From the NCBI GenBank assembly GCA_009699565.1, contig WLNX01000025.1, forward strand, positions 1 through 13,320: a stretch of 13,320 bases of DNA, read 5' to 3'. Below are positions 7,954-13,320 of the stretch, one piece after another (position 1 is the stretch's first letter; each line of letters begins with the position of its first letter). The DNA comes from Actinomycetota bacterium (GTDB lineage Bacteria; Actinomycetota; Thermoleophilia; Solirubrobacterales; Solirubrobacteraceae). A program made the position numbers and the translations under genes. Below the pieces are notes generated by a model. The model ran no database searches and had not been told where the DNA came from. It saw nothing but the letters and a program-made list of their open reading frames with translations.

Positions 7954-8097
7954 GTGCCCGGCGACCGCCTCCCCCCCGTCAATCGCCTTGAAGCGTGGAT
8001 CGTGACTGGTCCGTTGGGTCACCTGCTGTCCGCTGCAGCGGACTGGGCCGTGCTGATCTGGCGGCTGACCCGCAACCGCCTGAGTCGGAAGGGCTGA
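7954..8097 (+). CDS. 47-residue ORF with coding-like sequence, unknown function
   Basis: GTG at 7954, 12 bp after an in-frame TAG, to TGA at 8095-8097. The product begins PGDRLPPVNRLEAWIVTG, has a central GPLGHLLSAAADWAVLIW stretch and ends with a basic tail (RLTRNRLSRKG). The amphipathic, tryptophan-containing middle (three Trp in 47 residues) with a Lys/Arg tail suggests a helix lying on or crossing a membrane; that is inference. Support for coding: high third-position GC over most codons, a sensible residue mix without the Arg/Pro/Ser excess of antisense shadow frames, and placement in a gap that would otherwise be empty. A run of seven C at 7971-7977 near the N-terminus makes the first residues less certain. 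It is divergent from tig and convergent with tRNA-His. I cannot name a family. Confidence 0.5.
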   Translation: MPGDRLPPVNRLEAWIVTGPLGHLLSAAADWAVLIWRLTRNRLSRKG

Positions 8098-8123
8098 AGC
8101 GAAGTCCTCACCGGCCCGGCGGA

Positions 8124-8197
8124 GGTGAGTGACGGGACTCGAACCCGCGACCGCCTGGACCACAACCAGGAGCTCTACCAACTGAGCTACACCCACC
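8124..8197 (-). tRNA. tRNA-His (anticodon GUG)
   Basis: On the minus strand a complete cloverleaf is seen: acceptor GTGGGTG pairing with CACTCAC (one G-T pair), a D-arm with AGCTCAGTTGGTAGAGCT, the anticodon arm CCTGGTTGTGGTCCAGG with anticodon GTG (8163-8161), and the T-arm GCGGGTTCGAGTCCCGT. The extra 5' G at 8197 faces C73 at 8124, the G-1:C73 pair diagnostic of tRNA-His. CCA is not encoded; the next bases are TCC. It lies 50 bp after the end of the glycosyltransferase operon, so it may be read from that transcript or from its own weak promoter. Confidence 0.97.
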
Positions 8198-8208
8198 GCG
8201 CTCGGCGA

Positions 8209-8214
8209 AGTGTA
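8209..8214 (-). promoter_or_regulatory. Possible -10 box for tRNA-His
   Basis: TACACT on the minus strand, 11 nt upstream of the tRNA 5' end, has the TAnnnT form and a suitable distance for a short 5' leader. No convincing -35 box is seen. Confidence 0.3.
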
Positions 8215-8229
8215 CGACTTGGGGCGACG

Positions 8230-8242
8230 CGGCCCGAGGCCG
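8230..8242 (-). terminator. Short GC hairpin just past the glycosyltransferase operon
   Basis: CGGCC-TCG-GGCCG can fold into a 5-bp stem with a 3-nt loop, 6 nt after the last stop codon of the glycosyltransferase operon. There is no T run after it, so it would be at best a weak or partial terminator, letting transcription continue into tRNA-His. Confidence 0.2.
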
Positions 8243-8247
8243 GTGCC

Positions 8248-9177
8248 CTAGGAGTTGCCGCGCAGTCGGCGAAGCGGCGCCGTGATGCGCCAAGACTTTG
8301 ACTGCAGAACGTTTTCGTAGGCGGCCAGCAGCTCGTCGTAACGCTCTTGCAGCTCAGGCGAAGAGGTGGTGGTGATCGGGAGCGCGAGAAAACCCTCGAG
8401 CGGCGGCCGCGGTTCGAGCGAGTCCCAGTGGACCAGCGCCCGGACAACGGCGTCCCAAGCCATCACTGTTGCCAGCGCACGGGAGAGGTCGCCGTCCTTC
8501 TGAACGTCAAGGCGGATGGAGAGCGCTTCGTAGGCCTGCTGCGTGTAGGCGCCCACATCGAACGATTCGGGGTCGTCGTCGTAGTGGTCGGTCACGGCAT
8601 AGCGCACCTGACGCTCGATCAGCGACGCCAGATCGGGATAGCTGTCGTGCCGAATCACGAGGCCATCGTCCTCGTCCAACGAACAAACTCGGCTTTCGCC
8701 GCCGACTACTTCGGGCTGGCGGTGAAGTTTCCGGCTGTAACTGACCGAACCGCTGCGGAAGAGTCGTATCTGCCTGTCCGGCCACCAGCCGGACGACCGC
8801 ATCACCTGACCGGCGATTAGGTTCTCGCGCGGCACTGCGAAGGCGTCATACCGCGCGCCACGTTCGGCGATCAGCCCCCGGACGACCTCGCCGGCATCGG
8901 GGTCGAGCGATTCGTCGGAGTCGAGGACAAGGCTCCACTCGCTCTCCACCGCCGCCAGGTGCTCGTTCCTTAGGTGGTCGCCCCAAGGCTGCTGCGGGAT
9001 CTTGATCACGCGCGCGCCGAACTGCTCGGCAATCTCGACGGTGCGGTCAGAGCTGGCCATGTCGACGACGAGAACCTGACCGGCCCAGGCGACCGATTTG
9101 AGCGCAGCTTCGATCGTCGCCTCCGAATTGCTTGAGTGGATGAGGGCGGTTAGGTGATCCATCGTCTCGTCGATCAT
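8248..9177 (-). CDS. Family 2 glycosyltransferase, WaaE/KdtX-like
   Basis: A 309-residue GT-A enzyme transferring a sugar from a nucleotide donor, probably in cell-surface glycan synthesis. The N-terminal nucleotide-binding fold includes VLVVDMASSDRTVEIA (35-50) and the metal-binding DSD in WSLVLDSDES (81-90). The segment GWWPDRQIRLFR (130-141) is typical of WaaE/KdtX-type (lipopolysaccharide core beta-glucosyltransferase-like) GT2 proteins. The C-terminus has a helical stretch (QERYDELLAAYENVLQ) ending in SKSWRITAPLRRLRG (293-307), a tail seen on many cell-surface glycosyltransferases. There is no membrane span or signal peptide. The ATG overlaps the stop of the preceding gene as ATGA; ATG 9162 is an alternative start. 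It is the last of four overlapping glycosyltransferase genes. Donor and acceptor sugars cannot be read from the sequence. Confidence 0.88.
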   Translation of the reverse strand: MIDETMDHLTALIHSSNSEATIEAALKSVAWAGQVLVVDMASSDRTVEIAEQFGARVIKIPQQPWGDHLRNEHLAAVESEWSLVLDSDESLDPDAGEVVRGLIAERGARYDAFAVPRENLIAGQVMRSSGWWPDRQIRLFRSGSVSYSRKLHRQPEVVGGESRVCSLDEDDGLVIRHDSYPDLASLIERQVRYAVTDHYDDDPESFDVGAYTQQAYEALSIRLDVQKDGDLSRALATVMAWDAVVRALVHWDSLEPRPPLEGFLALPITTTSSPELQERYDELLAAYENVLQSKSWRITAPLRRLRGNS

Positions 9178-9914
9178 TCGCCATCAACGCTGTAGCGCCC
9201 CTCCCACTGCTGAGAGAACACTAACCGGGCCGGGCCGTCCAAGGAGATGCGCCCCGGCGTCTGGCCCTCAAGATGAACTGAATCCACAGCCTGAGCACAG
9301 GCGATCCGGAACCCCTCCTGCCTTGCCCTCAAGCAGAAGTCGATGTCCTCCGAGCCGAAGTTGTACTCCTCCGACAGCCCGCCCAGACGCCGAAAGAGCT
9401 CGGAGCGGATCAGCATCGCCGCTCCCGTCACGGCAGGGACAAACCGCGGCGCTCGGGAGACGGTCTCAGTTCGCATGAGCCGATAATCGTGATGCGGCCC
9501 TCGGGGAGTCATCACCACTCCGCAGTGCTGGATCGTTCGGTCAGGGAAGACCAGACGGGCTCCCACCACTCCAACCGATGGGGAGCTGATCAGGTCGAGC
9601 ATCTCGACCAGCGCATCGCTGTGCAGAAAGACGTCGTTGTTGAGCAGCAAAATAAGGTCGGATGGCTCCGATCGGGCGGCGAGATTGCTGGCCGCGCTGA
9701 AGGAGCGGCCATCGTCCAGTCGGATTACTTGGTTCACGCCGGGGAGCCGTTCGATCTCATAAGGCTGCTCGGATCCGTTGTCGACAACGACGACGCGGAC
9801 TTCCACGCGCGAGTCGACGACCGCGATCGCGTCGCTCAGGGCCACGGTGCAGTCGCGCAGCATCGACTCCAATCCCTTGGAGACGATCACTGCCGTCACG
9901 GTTGCCTTAGCCAC
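9174..9914 (-). CDS. Family 2 glycosyltransferase, rhamnosyltransferase-like
   Basis: A 246-residue GT2 enzyme, short but with all core elements. VVVVDNGSEQP (41-51) is the nucleotide-binding motif. LLLNNDVFL (89-97) holds the metal-binding NND in place of DxD. VTGAAMLIRSELF (162-174) follows, then GGLSEEYNFGSEDIDFCLR (178-196), in which E189-D190 supplies the likely catalytic base; this pattern is common in O-antigen rhamnosyltransferases. It starts with GTG at 9914, inside the last codons of the upstream gene (8-nt overlap), and has a good GGGGAGG Shine-Dalgarno sequence. It ends in ATGA shared with the next gene. No membrane segment is seen. Donor specificity is inferred only from resemblance to the rhamnosyltransferase class. 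Confidence 0.88.
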   Translation of the reverse strand: MAKATVTAVIVSKGLESMLRDCTVALSDAIAVVDSRVEVRVVVVDNGSEQPYEIERLPGVNQVIRLDDGRSFSAASNLAARSEPSDLILLLNNDVFLHSDALVEMLDLISSPSVGVVGARLVFPDRTIQHCGVVMTPRGPHHDYRLMRTETVSRAPRFVPAVTGAAMLIRSELFRRLGGLSEEYNFGSEDIDFCLRARQEGFRIACAQAVDSVHLEGQTPGRISLDGPARLVFSQQWEGRYSVDGE

Positions 9915-10815
9915 CGGAAACCTCCCCGAACGGACCTCGCTGCGCTTCGCTCAGACAGGCAGCCCAGCGCTCAAGCTTGCCGCGGCTGACCGCCGGCCGG
10001 TATCTGAGCGCAGTGGCCACCGCCGAGTTCCGCATCCGTGACAGCCTCTCGCGGGAGGCCGGGTCGGTCAGCAGCTTGGCCGACCGGGCGAGATGGTCGA
10101 CATCGCCGTAGAAGCAGTTGTCACCGTCACGCAGGAACTCGGTCCCTCCAACGACGGGGACGCTGAGGACGATGCACCCAGACGCCATCGCCTCCAGCGC
10201 CGGGAGCCCGAATGCCTCGCCCTCGGACGATGCGATGAAGACCGAAGAGACGGCGAGCCTGGCGGCAACTCCGTCCTCGTCGAGGCCATCGATTGGTTCA
10301 AGACGCAACTGCGGATTGGCCAGCGCAATCCGGCGGGCCGTCTCTGCGCCGCGCCTGGGCATGTACGAAACGCGCGAGGCAAGCTTCGTCTGTCCGGCGT
10401 AGAAGAAGCTTTCGGTCACCTGAATCCCGACATCGGTGCTTTCGCGCCCGGCGATCTCCACCGTGTACTCGCGGGCCTGCCGCCAGCAGGCGAGCAGCTC
10501 GACGTCGGGGTCGCAGATCACGGGGTCGATCAGCGGATTGGTCCCCTGACAATGAAAGACGAGCCGTCGCCCGCTCGCCTTCAGGTCGACGTAGTCGTGC
10601 GGGAGGCTGAACATCAGCAGGTCGTCGTCGCTCATCCGCGACAGCGCCTCGGCCCGCGCAAGCACTGGCGCGCTTGAGCGAAACCATTGACTGGCACGCC
10701 CGTCGGGAGTCGCAATGCAGGCCGACACCCCGAGGCTCAGTAGGGCATCGACGGTCTGGTAGGCGACTTTGATTCCGCCGAAGATCCCCTCGCTCGGAAC
10801 GGCGTAAACGATCAT
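9907..10815 (-). CDS. GT-B fold glycosyltransferase (GT4-type), short
   Basis: A 302-residue glycosyltransferase. The C-terminal donor-binding half has SVFIASSEGEAFGLPALEAM (191-210) with the E-x7-E pair (E200 and E208), followed by ASGCIVLSVPVVGGTEFL and GDNCFYGDVDHLA, all typical of GT4 enzymes. The N-terminal half starts with MIVYAVPSEGIFGGIKVAY, where the glycine-rich GGIK is the usual acceptor-side loop. Typical members are about 350-400 residues, so this one is compact; the part between the two halves is short, but there is no sign of a frameshift. Its ATG overlaps the stop of the upstream two-domain gene as ATGA, and its end overlaps the next gene by 8 nt. Expected to be cytoplasmic or membrane-associated and to act on the same glycan as its neighbours. 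Confidence 0.85.
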   Translation of the reverse strand: MIVYAVPSEGIFGGIKVAYQTVDALLSLGVSACIATPDGRASQWFRSSAPVLARAEALSRMSDDDLLMFSLPHDYVDLKASGRRLVFHCQGTNPLIDPVICDPDVELLACWRQAREYTVEIAGRESTDVGIQVTESFFYAGQTKLASRVSYMPRRGAETARRIALANPQLRLEPIDGLDEDGVAARLAVSSVFIASSEGEAFGLPALEAMASGCIVLSVPVVGGTEFLRDGDNCFYGDVDHLARSAKLLTDPASRERLSRMRNSAVATALRYRPAVSRGKLERWAACLSEAQRGPFGEVSGG

Positions 10816-12374
10816 CCGGGAGCCCCTGCGAGGGCACGCGCGAAACTTCCGGTGACAGGACCGAACTCCTGGCGGGCATAGCGAACGCGTGCGTCGCGGA
10901 GCATCTTTTCGCGTGCCGCGCCGCTCACCTCCGAGCCTCGCCTGCTGAGGTGTTCGACGGTCGTTCCCGTCGAGCTGATTGTGCCACCCGCGCTGGCCCA
11001 GCTGCGGCCAAATGCGACATCCTCCATGTAGACGAAGTAGCTCTCGTCAAAGCCGCCGGCATCGAGGAAGGGAGTCCTAGAGATAAAGACGCATGCCCCT
11101 ATCGGCCATTGCCAGGAGCGTGCGTCGAAGCCGGGCAGCTTGCTAATCGCGTTGACTACCCGGTTGGCGGGCCAACGCGCATCGATCAGGTCACCCAGCA
11201 CCCTGCGACGCGTGTAGCCGCCTCGGGCGCCGCGGAGTACGTTCCCGTCGCCTTGGAGAAAGTCCGGTACGGCGCATGCCAGAGGATCGGCCCGAACGAT
11301 CTGGGCGGCGCGTTCGGCGGTCGATCTGTCGACAAGGCAGTCGGGGTTTATGAAGCAGATCAGCGGCTCGGTTGCCGCCCGCGCGCCGGCGTTGGCTCCC
11401 GCAGCGAAGCCCTTGTTGGTTGTCGCCTGAACGACCTTGCATCCGAGAGTGACGGCGAGTTCGGCCGAGCCGTCTGTCGACGCGTTGTCTACAACGAGAA
11501 CCTCAACAGCCCCGGCTACCCGTGCCGCCCGCACCGACTCCTCAAGCACGGCAACCGACTCGTGAGTGACAATTATCGCCTCGAAGCCCCCGGCGAGCAG
11601 GTCATCCGTCGGGCCGTTGCAGAAGTTGCTGAAGTGCAGAATCCGCGCCGTCGGCAGCGGCCATGGGTCGTCCCACCAAAAGCAGTGGTTCCAATCGGAA
11701 TCGATCTCCATACAGCTGCCGGGCCGCTTGGTGTTGACCCAGTACTGGAAGTAGTCCTGATCGGCGATCATGTGCTCGCCGACTTGGTGCGGTGTGTCGT
11801 CGGCGGCGACAATCTGCCCACGTGCGAACCGCAGAAGCTCCTCCAGCGCTTGCCGCCTAGCAACAACCACCCCGCTGTTGAAGAAGCGGAATTCGGCCTC
11901 CGACGGCGGGACGGCATCAGGGGCAATAAACCGGAGACTGTGATCGATGTAGTGACGGCGAAACGACGATCTGTCCATCTGCGACCCTCTAATCGTCCGC
12001 TGCTCGACCATCGCGAAATCCCTGTCACCGAGCAGCCCGGCGATCTCGCTGCCCGTGATCGGGGCGACAACACGCGTATCGCCGTCGAGCAGCAGGAGAT
12101 AGTCGCTGTCGCTTGCTTGAAGAGCTGCCTCCAGCCCGGCGAACTTGGAAAGGAAGCGGGCTGCGCGATCGCCGGGACCCGGGTCGTCCAACTTCAGAAC
12201 CGTAAGCCGAGGGTCCGGCAGAAACCCTTCCCAATCCGGCCGGTCGGTCGCGATCACCAGTTCAAGATCGGTCAAGCCAAGGATCGGCCTAGCGGCCTGC
12301 GCGGCCGCCTTGAAGTACTTCTCGTCGCCGACCGCTATCAGGCACGCGCAGACGCTGGGACCCGAAGGACTCAC
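10812..12374 (-). CDS. Two-domain glycosyltransferase: GT8-like N-half fused to GT2 C-half
   Basis: A 520-residue protein carrying two GT-A domains. The N-half (about 1-255) looks GT8-like: LLLLDGDTRVV (93-103) with the DxD motif, FFNSGVVVARR (164-174), ADQDYFQYW (204-212), and a late histidine in ILHFSNFCNG (245-254) where GT8 enzymes have a metal ligand. The C-half (about 263-510) is GT2: EAIIVTHES (265-273), VLVVDNASTDGS (292-303), NKGFAAGANAGA (320-331), FINPDCLV (341-348), WPIGACVFISR (423-433) and the catalytic EDVAFGR (451-457). Both catalytic sets look complete, so it may add two successive sugars. The GTG at 12374 is the first usable codon; a GAGG lies only one base before it, but a TATCTT box at -12 to -7 argues for a leaderless transcript. 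First gene of the glycosyltransferase operon, 45 bp after tRNA-Arg. Confidence 0.87.
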   Translation of the reverse strand: MSPSGPSVCACLIAVGDEKYFKAAAQAARPILGLTDLELVIATDRPDWEGFLPDPRLTVLKLDDPGPGDRAARFLSKFAGLEAALQASDSDYLLLLDGDTRVVAPITGSEIAGLLGDRDFAMVEQRTIRGSQMDRSSFRRHYIDHSLRFIAPDAVPPSEAEFRFFNSGVVVARRQALEELLRFARGQIVAADDTPHQVGEHMIADQDYFQYWVNTKRPGSCMEIDSDWNHCFWWDDPWPLPTARILHFSNFCNGPTDDLLAGGFEAIIVTHESVAVLEESVRAARVAGAVEVLVVDNASTDGSAELAVTLGCKVVQATTNKGFAAGANAGARAATEPLICFINPDCLVDRSTAERAAQIVRADPLACAVPDFLQGDGNVLRGARGGYTRRRVLGDLIDARWPANRVVNAISKLPGFDARSWQWPIGACVFISRTPFLDAGGFDESYFVYMEDVAFGRSWASAGGTISSTGTTVEHLSRRGSEVSGAAREKMLRDARVRYARQEFGPVTGSFARALAGAPG

Positions 12375-12380
12375 ACCTCA

Positions 12381-12386
12381 AAGATA
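12381..12386 (-). promoter_or_regulatory. Putative -10 box of the glycosyltransferase operon (leaderless)
   Basis: TATCTT on the minus strand sits exactly at -12 to -7 of the GTG at 12374. A TCGACG that partly resembles TTGACA is 19 bp further upstream, inside the 45-bp gap after tRNA-Arg. This would drive all four overlapping glycosyltransferase genes. Confidence 0.45.
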
Positions 12387-12419
12387 CGGACGCGGGGCCT
12401 CCGTGCGTCGAACGCCAAG

Positions 12420-12494
12420 CGCCCCCGCCAGGACTCGAACCTGGGACCTGCCGGGTAGAAGCCGGCCGCTCTAATCCAACTGAGCTACGGGGGC
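12420..12494 (-). tRNA. tRNA-Arg (anticodon UCU)
   Basis: A minus-strand cloverleaf: acceptor GCCCCCG pairing perfectly with CGGGGGC, D-arm AGCTCAGTTGGATTAGAGC, anticodon arm GCCGG-CTTCTAC-CCGGC with anticodon TCT (12459-12457) reading AGA (and possibly AGG), and T-arm CCAGGTTCGAGTCCTGG. The discriminator base is G. CCA is not encoded. AGA is a rare codon in DNA this GC-rich. The 3' end is 45 bp upstream of the glycosyltransferase operon. Confidence 0.97.
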
Positions 12495-12716
12495 TTGGAC
12501 GACCGGTCGCCGGCCGCAGCAGCCACGGTACAGCGCCGAGCGCAGGCAGCAAGCAGCGACGGGTGCAATTGGCCTCGGTCAAACTCGAGCTGGGCGGCCG
12601 CTACCTACAGGCGCCCGGCGTCAATACCTTCGCGGGCTGTCTCGCGATCACGAAAAACGCGCTAAATTCTGTAAATCACTCAGAGTCAAGAGGAAAGTAC
12701 GACATCCTCGGTAAAG
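12495..12716. other. Intergenic region with AT-richer patch between tRNA-Arg and plus-strand glycosyltransferase
   Basis: This gap holds the likely tRNA-Arg promoter on the minus strand. From about 12645 to 12725 the base composition becomes clearly more A/T-rich than the surroundings, as expected for a plus-strand promoter; TAAATT at 12663-12668 is a candidate -10 box. An open plus-strand frame from GTG 12563 to TAA 12719-12721 (52 codons) fills most of it, but its second half lacks the third-position GC of neighbouring genes, so I do not call it a gene. Confidence 0.4.
12525..12552 (-). promoter_or_regulatory. Putative tRNA-Arg promoter
   Basis: On the minus strand TTGCTG (12552-12547), a 16-bp spacer and TACCGT (12530-12525) form a plausible sigma-70-type promoter 30 bp upstream of the tRNA. 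The -35 box matches only its TTG half well. A 10-bp palindrome CGACCGGTCG (12500-12509) lies between the box and the tRNA. Confidence 0.35.
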
Positions 12717-13320
12717 ATTAATGAAATACCTCCGGTCGACGCGCCAGCAGCGCAGCACCGGACGCCTGCCTCGTCGCTCAGCAGGTCGCTCCCTTACATC
12801 CAGATCCGCACACGCTTCGCCCTGAGCGTGATGATCGCACTCTCGTGGGCCGGATTCTCAACTTGGCTCGCATTGCCATGGATCTCAGACCTCGCAGAGA
12901 TGATCACGCTTCCACTTGCGATATTTGTGGTTACGGGCCTCGCGGTAATTCCCGGATACTTGACGGCGTACCTGATTGCAACGCTGCTGCTTGACCGCTC
13001 GCGCGAGCTTCCGTTTCCCCCGGCGCCATCCGATTGGCCTGGACTCACTCTAATTATCGCTGCCTTTAATGAGGAGGATCAGATAGAGGAGACCGTCAAC
13101 TATGCGCTTGCGTCTGATTACCTCGGTGAGCTCGAGATCATCGTCGCCAACGACGGCTCGACCGATCAAACCGCGGCGATAGTCGAACGGTTAGCGGCGA
13201 GCAACCGCGCGGTTACCTTGCTGGAAGTTGAACATGGCGGCAAGGCGCTGGCACTCAATCAGGCGCTAGCGACCGTAACGACGAAGCTCGTCGCGACAAT
13301 CGACGCCGACACGCTGTTAA
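12717..13320 (+). CDS. Membrane-anchored processive-type family 2 glycosyltransferase, N-terminal part
   Basis: The right edge cuts this gene after about 200 codons. Two hydrophobic segments come first, FALSVMIALSWAGFSTWLAL (about 12810-12870) and ITLPLAIFVVTGLAVIPGYL with its continuation (about 12900-12990). Then comes a cytosolic GT2 domain: LTLIIAAFNEEDQIEETV (from about 13047), the nucleotide motif VANDGSTD (about 13145-13168), HGGKALALNQAL (about 13233) and the metal-binding IDADT (about 13300). HGGKA and DADT in this order are the mark of poly-N-acetylglucosamine, hyaluronan and cellulose synthase-like GT2 enzymes, which extend and often export a polymer. The start is unsettled: the frame is open from 12675, but the first ATG, GTG or TTG is the GTG at 12828, inside the first membrane span. 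The coordinate given uses a rare-type ATT at 12717 as a placeholder. Confidence 0.82.
   Translation, partial: MNEIPPVDAPAAQHRTPASSLSRSLPYIQIRTRFALSVMIALSWAGFSTWLALPWISDLAEMITLPLAIFVVTGLAVIPGYLTAYLIATLLLDRSRELPFPPAPSDWPGLTLIIAAFNEEDQIEETVNYALASDYLGELEIIVANDGSTDQTAAIVERLAASNRAVTLLEVEHGGKALALNQALATVTTKLVATIDADTLL

Noticed and set aside
8028..8043. Perfect 16-bp palindrome GTCCGCTGCAGCGGAC, considered as an operator or terminator
   Set aside because: It lies inside the 47-residue ORF, is explained by the codons for Ser-Ala-Ala-Ala-Asp, has no following T run and is not next to a start codon.
7927..8293. Minus-strand open frames through the tRNA-His gene (peptides with GVAQLVELLVVVQAVAGSSP or SSVGRAPGCGPGGRGFESR)
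   Set aside because: These are the familiar false proteins produced by translating tRNA genes.
10950..12458. 502-codon open frame on the plus strand, antisense to the two-domain glycosyltransferase
   Set aside because: The minus-strand frame has clear glycosyltransferase motifs throughout; the plus frame is Arg/Gly/Val-rich with no recognisable domain, typical of antisense frames in GC-rich DNA, and runs into tRNA-Arg.
12500..12509. 10-bp palindrome CGACCGGTCG upstream of tRNA-Arg
   Set aside because: Palindromes this short are frequent by chance in GC-rich DNA and nothing else marks it as a binding site.
12289..12582. 97-codon minus-strand open frame through tRNA-Arg
   Set aside because: It overlaps the tRNA and the start of the glycosyltransferase operon; its sequence is a tRNA translation artefact.
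12794..13048. 84-codon minus-strand open frame
   Set aside because: It is antisense to the membrane spans and early catalytic domain of the plus-strand glycosyltransferase, with no motif of its own.
1..13320. CRISPR array, transposase, toxin-antitoxin pair, phage genes or defence system
   Set aside because: No regularly spaced repeats, terminal inverted repeats, integrase or defence-type domains were seen anywhere in the window.

Overview
The window is GC-rich, compactly packed DNA that looks actinobacterial. The tig-clpP-clpX...valS-folC gene order, GTG starts, possible leaderless starts and tRNA genes without an encoded CCA all fit. A deep-branching class such as Thermoleophilia/Solirubrobacterales is my inference from the style of the proteins; nothing in the window proves it.

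Region 1 (about 1-7930, all minus strand, read right to left) is a conserved housekeeping string: trigger factor (tig), ClpP, ClpX, an 88-residue basic protein I cannot name, valyl-tRNA synthetase (valS), folylpolyglutamate/dihydrofolate synthase (folC), a 38-residue single-span membrane peptide starting in the folC stop codon, and the N-terminal part of a two-span membrane protein running off the left edge. It combines folding at the ribosome exit (Tig), regulated proteolysis (ClpXP), aminoacylation (ValRS) and folate metabolism. Spacing suggests one or two long transcripts.

Region 2 (about 7930-8200) is a short divergent junction. A 47-codon plus-strand ORF with coding-like sequence starts only 23 bp from the tig start. 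Each gene has a TAnnnT box close to leaderless spacing from its start codon, and the two boxes overlap. tRNA-His(GUG) follows on the minus strand.

Region 3 (8248-12374, minus strand) is an operon of four overlapping glycosyltransferase genes: a two-domain GT (GT8-like plus GT2), a short GT-B (GT4-type) enzyme, a GT2 rhamnosyltransferase-like enzyme, and a WaaE-like GT2 with an SKSWR...PLR tail. Stop and start codons overlap by 4-8 nt at every junction, so they are probably translated together and build one surface glycan. No polymerase, flippase or sugar-nucleotide gene is in view. The operon is bracketed by tRNA-His and tRNA-Arg(UCU).

Region 4 (12495-13320) is a locally AT-richer intergenic stretch followed by the plus-strand N-terminus of a membrane-anchored processive-type GT2 (poly-N-acetylglucosamine/cellulose-synthase-like) cut by the right edge. 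Its start codon is unclear. I see no CRISPR array, transposase or other clear mobile element. The least explained items are the small ORFs, the overlapping divergent promoter and the two-headed glycosyltransferase.
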